A stretch of DNA of 7,952 nt from Planctomycetaceae bacterium. GTDB taxonomy: Bacteria > Planctomycetota > Planctomycetia > Pirellulales > UBA1268. Both the position numbers and the translations under genes were made by a program. Below, piece after piece: positions 1 to 4,942 of this stretch; within the stretch, counting starts at the first letter, position 1, and each line of letters begins with the position of its first letter. Below the pieces are notes generated by a model. It had not been told where the DNA came from, did no database searches, and saw only the letters and a list, made by a program, of their open reading frames with translations. The stretch covers positions 1 through 7,952 of the forward strand of contig CANHYS010000074.1 in the NCBI GenBank assembly GCA_947464585.1, read 5' to 3'.

Positions 1-489
1 CAGAAGGTTCGCCAAGACGCCGCCGGTAGCCGGCCAAATCGCAGCCTCAAGTCCCACTGGGCCACGCCGGTGCTCCACGACGGCCATCTCTACGGCTCGA
101 GCGGCCGCAACGCGGGCGATGCCCTGCTCGTCTGCGCCGACTGGAAAACCGGTGCCATCCGCTGGAGCGAGTCCGGCCTCGGCAGATCGAGCGTGGTATG
201 CGCCGATGACCACCTGATCGTGCTCGGAGAGTTCGGCGATCTCGTGCTCGTGAAGGCGACGCCCGACCGATACGAGGAGGTGTCGCGGGCGCGGCTCGTT
301 GCGCCGGTGACAGACACGCAGAATGCCACCCGCCAGACCACTGACAGTCCTGGTGGCATGCAGGGCAGGGGCGTCGAACTGCTCGTGGCACCGTGCTGGG
401 CCGCGCCGGTGATTGCCCACGGCTATCTCTATGTTCGTGGTCAGGGTCGGCTCGTCTGCCTCGACCTGCTGCCCACGAAGACCAACTGA
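1..489 (+). CDS. PQQ-like beta-propeller repeat protein, C-terminal part (5' end outside window)
   Basis: The frame is open from the first base, so this is the last 162 residues of a longer protein, ending at TGA 487-489. Blade-like repeats are visible. One is a W-A-T-P-V-L-H-D-G-H-L-Y-G stretch at visible residues 20-32, followed by a D-W-K-T-G-A-I-R-W segment, the usual 'tG.i.W' end of a PQQ-like blade. Later come an L-G-E-F-G-D-L-V-L segment and a final W-A-A-P-V-I-A-H-G-Y-L-Y-V-R blade closing in C-L-D-L. This pattern matches BamB/PQQ-like WD propellers, abundant in planctomycetes and usually exported. No catalytic site is visible and the family name does not prove PQQ binding, so the function cannot be given. 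Its promoter and N-terminus are not seen. The family call is fairly firm; any specific role would be a guess. Confidence 0.85.
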   Translation, partial: QKVRQDAAGSRPNRSLKSHWATPVLHDGHLYGSSGRNAGDALLVCADWKTGAIRWSESGLGRSSVVCADDHLIVLGEFGDLVLVKATPDRYEEVSRARLVAPVTDTQNATRQTTDSPGGMQGRGVELLVAPCWAAPVIAHGYLYVRGQGRLVCLDLLPTKTN

Positions 490-521
490 TCCAACACAGA
501 CTGATCCAAGACCAACTGATC
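478..521. repeat. 14-bp direct repeat spanning the stop codon of the propeller gene
   Basis: AAGACCAACTGATC occurs at 478-491 and again at 508-521, a 30-base period. A partial third copy (CAGACTGATCC) lies between them. The first copy encodes the last three residues (K-T-N) and the TGA stop; the second is non-coding. It looks like a small local duplication at the gene end. No function is evident. Confidence 0.75.
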
Positions 522-728
522 ACTGTTCAGTAACGCTGGCGACACTCGCCTGCGATGTTGTCAAGACTGAAACGCATCGCGTGCCAGCACTGGTCCGTTG
601 CCGCGACGCATCGCCTTCCAGCGGCGGGAAACAGCCTGCGTGATCTTCTCTGGACAGTCTGCGCACGACCGTTCCATACTTTCGCCCTTTGAGGTCCGGG
701 CGGACGCCGTGCAGGAGAAGACGCGAGC
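490..728. other. Intergenic spacer between propeller and isomerase genes
   Basis: This 239-base spacer has no convincing gene. It contains the second copy of the 14-bp repeat. A small hairpin lies at 538-550 (5-bp arms GGCGA/TCGCC, 3-base loop) without a following T-run, so at best a weak terminator for the upstream gene. Next come a promoter candidate at 651-680 and a purine-rich ribosome binding site (AGGAG at 713-717) 11 bases before the isomerase ATG. Short frames in this region lack start signals and recognisable domains. Confidence 0.6.
651..680 (+). promoter_or_regulatory. Candidate sigma-70-type promoter for the isomerase-like gene
   Basis: A -35-like TGGACA (651-656, five of six consensus bases) and a -10-like CATACT (675-680, four of six) are separated by 18 bases. 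Transcription would start near 687 and leave a leader of about 42 bases before the ATG at 729. Position and spacing are good, but in GC-rich planctomycete DNA such matches occur by chance and promoter rules are less well known, so this is tentative. Confidence 0.35.
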
Positions 729-1739
729 ATGTTTCATGTGGCCATCAGTCAGTTGACGACGTCGCGCTGGGATCTTCCCGAAGAAATCGCCCGCCTTGCA
801 GACCACGGCTTTGATTGCCTGTCACTGTGGCGGGCAAAGCTCTCGGACATCGGGCCCGCTGCTGCGGCATCGCTTCTGACCGGTGCGGGCATGCGGGTGT
901 CGAGCCTGCAATGGGCGGGAGGCTTCACCGGCGGCGACGGCCGCACGTTCGCGGAGAGCATCGAAGACGCTGCTGAAGCGATCGAAACCGCCGCCTCGGC
1001 CGGAGCCCCTGTATTGGTGGTGCACAGCGGCTGCCGCGGTGGACACACGCGGGCCCACGCCCGCCGCCTGCTCATGCAGGCCCTCAAGACGCTGGCCCCG
1101 ATCGCGGGAGCGGCCGGGGTCACGCTGGCCTTGAAACCGATGCACGCAGCCGTGGCCAACGGCTGCAACTTCCTGACACGTCCCATCGATGCCTTGGAAC
1201 TGGTCGAGAACGCCGCCGATCCAGCCATCCGTTTGGCCGTTGATCTCTGGCAGTTCGCCGATGATCCGGAACTGGTGCAGCTGCTCCCCCGAGTGGCGGC
1301 GGCCACAGCGATTGTCCAAGTGGCCGACCGAGACGGCCCACCGACAGCCGATCTGGAGCGGCTCCCGGCGGGCCATGGCTCGCTGCCACTGGAATCGTTG
1401 GTGCTGGCCCTTATCGACCACGGCTACGCGGGCGACTTCGAATTTGATCCCGTCGGTGACACCGTCGCTGCACTGGGATATGAACGGGTGCTGGCGGAGA
1501 CCCGCCGCGTCGCCGATGCCTGGACCGCGGCCGTGGAAGAGCGGCTGCTGTGGAGTCGCGCGACGGCTGCCGTATGGCAGGCCGCTGGCCTCCGTCTGGC
1601 AGCAGCGTCGGCCGCGGGCACCCCACTCGACCAGCGGCTATGGCCGACGGCTTGGAGCGGCGTTTCGTTCGGTGGTCAGTTCCGCTCGGCGGGATCCCGC
1701 AGGTCCCAGGCCTCGAGCCAGACCGTCTCCCGCGGCTGA
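729..1739 (+). CDS. Sugar phosphate isomerase/epimerase-like TIM-barrel protein (AP endonuclease 2 / xylose isomerase-like), metal site divergent
   Basis: A 336-residue protein starting at ATG 729, with AGGAG 11 bases upstream; the first residues (H-V-A-I-S-Q-L) already form the expected first barrel strand, which supports this start. Further strands appear as V-S-S-L-Q-W (residues 57-62), P-V-L-V-V-H-S (94-100), V-T-L-A-L-K-P (131-137), R-L-A-V-D-L-W (168-174), A-I-V-Q-V-A-D (194-200) and the last strand at about 236-240. Family members bind a divalent metal with Glu-Asp-His-Glu and isomerise or epimerise sugars or related hydroxy-ketones. Here the aligned positions read Lys136, Asp172, Gln197 and Asp240, so catalysis may be lost or changed. 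Residues after about 275 form an Ala- then Ser/Arg-rich tail not typical of the family; its last 20 or so codons overlap the opposing gene. The gene appears to be transcribed alone. The fold call is good; the substrate is unknown. Confidence 0.8.
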   Translation: MFHVAISQLTTSRWDLPEEIARLADHGFDCLSLWRAKLSDIGPAAAASLLTGAGMRVSSLQWAGGFTGGDGRTFAESIEDAAEAIETAASAGAPVLVVHSGCRGGHTRAHARRLLMQALKTLAPIAGAAGVTLALKPMHAAVANGCNFLTRPIDALELVENAADPAIRLAVDLWQFADDPELVQLLPRVAAATAIVQVADRDGPPTADLERLPAGHGSLPLESLVLALIDHGYAGDFEFDPVGDTVAALGYERVLAETRRVADAWTAAVEERLLWSRATAAVWQAAGLRLAAASAAGTPLDQRLWPTAWSGVSFGGQFRSAGSRRSQASSQTVSRG

Positions 1740-2683
1740 AGCTGGAAATCCCGGCGGAGCTTCTCGTCGAAATCGTCCATGTGGGCGGCGCCGTAGAAGA
1801 TGGCGATCTTTCGGCGTCCCTTGGCGATCTGCTCCTTCAGCACATCGAGCGCGGCGGCATTGCGGTCGGTGATCAGCGACGAGCCCTCCTCGCCGCCAAA
1901 CGCAGCCGTGAGCACCTCCATGTCGGTGAACTGCTCCGCCATCAGCCGGCGGAGCCTCAACTCGCGGTCGTTCCCGAAGAGGATGCCGAAGATGTCACTG
2001 AAGCCGACATCGCCTGCCGGCTGTTTCCCGGCGCGATCGGCGCGGGCCATGCTCTCCCGCATCACCCGCGAAAACATCGACCACCACGATTCGCCCCGCT
2101 TCGCCATCGCGGCATCGAACTCCTTGGGCGACAGGTCGGCGTGCACGAAGTTCTTGGCCGTGTAGTCGATCTGATCGAGCTGGAATTCGAGTCCGAGCAT
2201 CTTCGTCAGCCCGTGCTGCGCCGAGCCGATGGCTCCCGAGGGCTTGCGGCCCGGCTTGGGCACGCGGGCATTATCCGGGGCCACCAGTTCGTAGAGCACG
2301 GCGTCGTAGTCGGCGAAGAGACGGTCGAGCGTGTCGTAATACTGACGGCTGCCCAGGTGCACGGCCCCGACCAGATCGACCTCGAGCGGCTCCGGCCTCC
2401 CCGCGGCGGCAGCCGCCTGAGGGGTTTCCACGTAGGTCGCGATCGCCGTTTCGAGGGCGATCGGCTTGCGGGCTGAACCGCGGGTGACTCGGAGAAACCC
2501 ATGCTCCTGCTCGGGCAGTCGGGCATCAGCCGGAGCGGCGGCCCGGCCGGCCCGCGGTTCCGCCGCCCGCACCGGCAGCACCACGGCAAAGCAGGCAAAC
2601 CAGACAAGAAACGCAACCGCGGCAGCCCCCGCCGCGTGGCTGGTCCGCGTCCCGACAGGAAAGGGCCTGAGCATGCTCGGCAT
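1676..2683 (-). CDS. Exported TraB/GumN (Tiki-fold)-like putative metalloprotease
   Basis: A 335-residue protein on the minus strand. The N-terminus has a basic stretch, then a hydrophobic run (about residues 17-38) ending V-R-A-A-E, which looks like a signal peptide cut near residue 40 or a single membrane anchor. The mature part carries the TraB/PrgY/GumN/Tiki hallmarks: a first G-x-x-H motif (G-A-V-H, 106-109), a following Y-E-L-V with a conserved Glu (E132), a D-R-N segment (273-275), and a second G-x-x-H (G-A-A-H, 298-301) near the C-terminus. In this superfamily the two GxxH motifs and the Glu are implicated in metal binding, and Tiki is a Wnt-cleaving metalloprotease; bacterial members are mostly uncharacterised. 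The frame is open further upstream to 2935, but the ATG at 2683 is preferred because GGAG lies 8 bases before it and the signal sequence follows. It converges with the isomerase gene and diverges from the BBP7-like gene. Family is probable, substrate unknown. Confidence 0.78.
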   Translation of the reverse strand: MPSMLRPFPVGTRTSHAAGAAAVAFLVWFACFAVVLPVRAAEPRAGRAAAPADARLPEQEHGFLRVTRGSARKPIALETAIATYVETPQAAAAAGRPEPLEVDLVGAVHLGSRQYYDTLDRLFADYDAVLYELVAPDNARVPKPGRKPSGAIGSAQHGLTKMLGLEFQLDQIDYTAKNFVHADLSPKEFDAAMAKRGESWWSMFSRVMRESMARADRAGKQPAGDVGFSDIFGILFGNDRELRLRRLMAEQFTDMEVLTAAFGGEEGSSLITDRNAAALDVLKEQIAKGRRKIAIFYGAAHMDDFDEKLRRDFQLQPRETVWLEAWDLRDPAERN

Positions 2684-2691
2684 GGAATGGT

Positions 2692-2695
2692 CTCC
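2692..2695 (-). promoter_or_regulatory. Ribosome binding site fixing the start of the TraB/GumN-like gene
   Basis: On the minus strand GGAG is followed by 8 bases and then the ATG at 2683. A second in-frame ATG three codons later (2674) is possible but worse spaced. The longer upstream frame to 2935 would run a non-conserved, basic segment ahead of the signal peptide. Confidence 0.55.
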
Positions 2696-2740
2696 AGCGT
2701 GGGAATCCCGGCGAGGAGGGATGGAGCCGGGGGTTCCTGC

Positions 2741-2769
2741 AACATACCCGAGTCTGCCCCGCCTGCCAC
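2741..2769 (-). promoter_or_regulatory. Candidate promoter for the TraB/GumN-like gene
   Basis: Read on the minus strand, GTGGCA (2769-2764, four of six -35 bases) is followed after 17 bases by TATGTT (2746-2741, four of six -10 bases). Transcription would start near 2734, leaving a leader of about 50 bases. Both boxes are only partial matches, so this is a weak prediction. Confidence 0.28.
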
Positions 2770-2777
2770 TCTTTTCC

Positions 2778-2817
2778 CCGTCGCGACGGAAAATCCGCAC
2801 ATCCGGCAGAGTCTGCC
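2778..2817. promoter_or_regulatory. Two palindromes, possible operator sites
   Basis: CCGTCGCGACGG at 2778-2789 is a perfect 12-bp palindrome, flanked by TTTTCC on the left and AAAA on the right, which nearly extends the symmetry. GGCAGAGTCTGCC at 2805-2817 is a perfect inverted repeat with one central base. Both lie immediately upstream of the minus-strand promoter candidate and within the divergent region, where dimeric regulators often bind. The first could also be a chance GC-rich palindrome. Confidence 0.4.
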
Positions 2818-2912
2818 AACTTTCGTCAACTCGGCTCACCGTCATGACCGATACCGAAGGAGCAATCCGCATCGGCGGAAAACAGGCTCCTGCTCCCCAG
2901 GACACTAAAGCG

Positions 2913-4766
2913 ATGGTCACGAAGCAGCGGTTCAAGCGTCTGGCGGCTCTGGTTCTCGTAGTGGCTCACAGCCTCGTGGCGGGCATGCCTGTCCATGCCG
3001 GCGACTGGATGCCCATGCTGCCGAACCAGGATTTCTACGACTTCCAGCTGTTCGCACCGCCGGACCTGCAGGACTACGAGATCTACCCCGAGCCGAGCGA
3101 GGGGATCTTCTTCAACTACGACCGTCTCTACTGGGGTATCACGCCGCCCCGCGTGGCCGGCGTGGGCACGACGCAAGCGGGCAACTATCTGATCCCGTCA
3201 AGTCCGATCTCGCCCTTTACAGTTGCCAAGCTCAATAACGACAACATCATCGCCTCCGGCACCTCCGGTGGTGGAAGCATCATCGGCGGCCTCTATACGT
3301 TCGGTGCCGATCCCCTCCAGCTCGACCTCAACACCAGCTGGATGCGGACCAAGATGGCCTGGGGCAACCGTTACGAGGGTGGCTGGATCTACGACAACAA
3401 TGGCGTCAACATCAGCTACTTCAGTATCGGCCAATCACAAAGCTTCGAAACCATGAGTGAATTCGCGGCCTCCTCGCCGACGCAGACCTTCACTCAGACG
3501 AGCACGACCGGCGGCGGCGGCACTGGCGGTGGCGGTGGCGTCGGCAACATCAATCAGTCGCTCGTGACCACGACAATCACGGCGGAAAGTCCGCCCCCCG
3601 ACCACCTGATCGCCCAGAAGCTCACGCAGAGCAACAGCACGGAGATCCAGAGTGTCGGCGTGGCCGCGATCATCCGCCGCGAGCTTGGCAAGCGGGGCAG
3701 CGGCTCGACCGTGCGGTTTGGCCTGGGACCGCGATTCCTGCAGTTCGCGGAACGGTACAAGCTCGGCTACGAAAGCAACCAGTATGCCTTCAATCTCGGC
3801 GGTGGTAGCGGTGGCGGCGGCGGCACGACCGGTGGTGGCACGACCGGTGGCACGACCGGTGGCACGACCGGTGGAACAACCGGTGGAACAACCGGCGGCG
3901 GAACAACGGGCGGTCTCGGCGGCACGACGGGTGGCCTCGGTGGCGGCACGACTGCCGGCGGCCTGGGCTCGACCACGAGCACGATTGGCGGCGGCAACAT
4001 TGGCGAAAGCTTCGGCACCGGCCCGGCCGGAAATACCCTGGGCATCACCGGCGTCGATACGCTGACCGGTATCGGTGCGGGTAGCGCCATGCAGACGGCC
4101 GCGTGGGAGACCTACACCAGCAACAACTTGGTGGGCCCGGAGTTCTCGCTGCTCTTCGAGTCGCAGCAGGGACGCTGGCTGTTCTCCAGCGAATTCAAGT
4201 TCACCGCCGGCTTCAACTGGCAAAACAACCTCTACCGAGGCGCCAACTTCCCGAACACCCTCGGGGCAGACTACCTGCGGGCCACGTTCACTCCGTCCAC
4301 GACCTTCACGGCCGGCGGCACGACCGGTGCCGGAGCGAACAGTCCCACGACGATCAATGCTCCGCCGCTCTTCCTGCAGATCTACGGCGTAGGACAGAGC
4401 AACGCCACGAATGCCGCGGAGCACCGGTTCGTCTTCTCGCCGATCGGCGAGTGGCGGTTCGGCTCCCAGTTCCGCGTCAGCGAGGCAATCCGTCTGCACG
4501 CTGGCTACACCGGCATGTGGATGGCCGGCATCGCCAGGGCGTCAACGAACACGGGCTACAAGACTGTGAACGACAAGCCGTCGCAGTATGCCGAGGTAAA
4601 AGATCCGACCCAGCCGGCCAGCCAGACAAACCCATGGGTCGTGAAGACGACCGGCGTGCCGGGCAACCTGCCCAATCCACAGTACAACCGGATCGCCCCG
4701 GTATCGGGCGGCACGGAATACGTGCTCACCAACGGTCTCGACTTCGGCATCGAAGTGCGATACTAG
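2913..4766 (+). CDS. BBP7-like outer-membrane beta-barrel protein with Gly/Thr-rich insert
   Basis: A 617-residue protein. The start at ATG 2913 is chosen because it opens directly with a signal peptide: basic K-Q-R-F-K-R, hydrophobic L-A-A-L-V-L-V-V-A, and a V-H-A cleavage site at residues 27-29. AGGA lies 10 bases upstream. The in-frame ATG at 2844 would place 23 polar residues before the signal and has no clear ribosome binding site. The mature part has an F-F-N-Y-D-R-L-Y-W-G-I segment (about residues 68-78), alternating hydrophobic/polar beta-strand segments, an F-G-L-G-P-R-F-L-Q-F strand before the insert, and an aromatic C-terminus (E-V-R-Y) as in many outer-membrane barrels. This resembles the planctomycete BBP7 family (putative beta-barrel porin 7), whose function is not established. 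Two Gly-rich segments (about 200-211 and 296-365) probably form flexible loops. It diverges from the TraB-like gene and ends 8 bases before a probable terminator. The family name rests on remembered sequence pattern, not a search. Confidence 0.78.
   Translation: MVTKQRFKRLAALVLVVAHSLVAGMPVHAGDWMPMLPNQDFYDFQLFAPPDLQDYEIYPEPSEGIFFNYDRLYWGITPPRVAGVGTTQAGNYLIPSSPISPFTVAKLNNDNIIASGTSGGGSIIGGLYTFGADPLQLDLNTSWMRTKMAWGNRYEGGWIYDNNGVNISYFSIGQSQSFETMSEFAASSPTQTFTQTSTTGGGGTGGGGGVGNINQSLVTTTITAESPPPDHLIAQKLTQSNSTEIQSVGVAAIIRRELGKRGSGSTVRFGLGPRFLQFAERYKLGYESNQYAFNLGGGSGGGGGTTGGGTTGGTTGGTTGGTTGGTTGGGTTGGLGGTTGGLGGGTTAGGLGSTTSTIGGGNIGESFGTGPAGNTLGITGVDTLTGIGAGSAMQTAAWETYTSNNLVGPEFSLLFESQQGRWLFSSEFKFTAGFNWQNNLYRGANFPNTLGADYLRATFTPSTTFTAGGTTGAGANSPTTINAPPLFLQIYGVGQSNATNAAEHRFVFSPIGEWRFGSQFRVSEAIRLHAGYTGMWMAGIARASTNTGYKTVNDKPSQYAEVKDPTQPASQTNPWVVKTTGVPGNLPNPQYNRIAPVSGGTEYVLTNGLDFGIEVRY
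3510..3545 (+). repeat. Short polyglycine-coding tract in the BBP7-like gene
   Basis: Twelve codons read almost entirely as Gly (GGC/GGT) with one Thr and one Val (residues 200-211). The tract follows a Thr/Gln/Ser-rich stretch. It is likely a flexible surface loop in the barrel and is separate from the longer repeat tract about 280 bases downstream. Confidence 0.6.
3822..3956 (+). repeat. 12-bp minisatellite coding for Gly-Thr-Thr-Gly repeats
   Basis: Nine in-frame G-T-T units (residues 304-348). The first four carry the identical 12-mer GGCACGACCGGT, starting at 3822, 3837, 3849 and 3861. Two follow with GGA-ACA-ACC (3873, 3885), then diverged units at 3900, 3921 and 3945 interspersed with G-L-G. 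Units and interruptions are multiples of three, so copy-number change would keep the frame. An isolated copy of the same 12-mer lies at 4317-4328. The identical copies at the 5' side suggest recent expansion by slippage or unequal exchange. Confidence 0.9.
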
Positions 4767-4773
4767 CTTCACG

Positions 4774-4799
4774 AAAAACACGGCATCGTGCCGTTTTTT
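4774..4799. terminator. Probable bidirectional intrinsic terminator
   Basis: A perfect 6-bp stem (ACGGCA 4780-4785 / TGCCGT 4789-4794) with a 3-base loop is followed on the plus strand by a run of six T's ending at 4799. It is preceded by five A's (4774-4778), which form the T-run for minus-strand transcripts. It lies 8-13 bases after the BBP7-like stop codon and between convergent genes, so it can serve the plus-strand gene directly and the minus-strand synthase gene as a distal stop. Confidence 0.75.
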
Positions 4800-4803
4800 C
4801 TTG

Positions 4804-4884
4804 GCGACCGCAGGTCGCTGGCGGGAGCCGGGCGTCGTGCCCGGCGGTCGCGAGGTGCTGCGGGCTTGGCGGCCCTCCGGCCGC
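4804..4884. repeat. Run of GC-rich hairpins in the convergent intergenic spacer
   Basis: Three further perfect inverted repeats follow the terminator: 4804-4818 (6-bp arms GCGACC/GGTCGC, 3-base loop), 4827-4845 (7-bp arms GCCGGGC/GCCCGGC, 5-base loop) and 4869-4884 (6-bp arms GCGGCC/GGCCGC, 4-base loop). In addition, GCGACCGC at 4804-4811 can pair with GCGGTCGC at 4844-4851, which excludes the first hairpin. They could be back-up termination or mRNA 3'-end structures for the minus-strand gene, an extragenic palindrome element, or a structured RNA. No open frame of interest is present in 4767-4942. Confidence 0.55.
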
Positions 4885-4942
4885 TGGCAATGAGGCAGCC
4901 AACCTGGTGGCCGGCGGATGGGAGTGGCAGAGGCCGACCGTG

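Larger units (their letters stand above)
2684..2912. promoter_or_regulatory. Divergent promoter region between TraB/GumN-like and BBP7-like genes
   Basis: A 229-base spacer between two divergently oriented genes for exported proteins, which must hold promoters for both. A minus-strand promoter candidate and two perfect palindromes are listed separately. The 9-mer GAGTCTGCC occurs twice (2750-2758 and 2809-2817). Closer to the BBP7 start, GGAGCA (from about 2861) has its inverted copy TGCTCC before 2897, which could fold the leader. No good plus-strand -35/-10 pair was found. Confidence 0.5.

Noticed and set aside
538..550. Intrinsic terminator for the propeller gene
   Set aside because: The 5-bp hairpin has no T-run after it, so it is not supported as a terminator.
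883..1134. Alternative small genes inside the isomerase locus on both strands
   Set aside because: Frames are Arg/Ala/Pro-rich shadows without ribosome binding sites; the frame 729-1739 alone shows TIM-barrel strands.
1550..2476. 308-codon plus-strand frame
   Set aside because: It is the antisense of the TraB/GumN-like gene and starts inside the isomerase gene in another frame; no recognisable domain.
2466..2912. Upstream extension of the BBP7-like frame
   Set aside because: It overlaps the start of the divergent TraB/GumN-like gene and would put 149 basic, low-complexity residues before a clear signal peptide.
2684..2935. Longer TraB/GumN-like start at 2935 (84 extra residues)
   Set aside because: The extra segment has no conserved character, crosses the palindromes and the BBP7 start, and would bury the signal peptide; ATG 2683 has a well-spaced GGAG.
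3822..3956. CRISPR-like tandem array
   Set aside because: Units are 12 bp, contiguous and in coding frame, with no unique spacers and no cas genes.
3767..4090. Minus-strand Pro/Val repeat protein of 107 codons
   Set aside because: The P-P-V-V pattern is the complement of the minisatellite, with no start signals; the plus-strand frame has a signal peptide and barrel context.
3435..4499. 354-codon minus-strand frame with Ala/Thr/Gly repeats
   Set aside because: Antisense of the BBP7-like gene; its repeats are just the complement of the Gly-Thr-Thr-Gly minisatellite.
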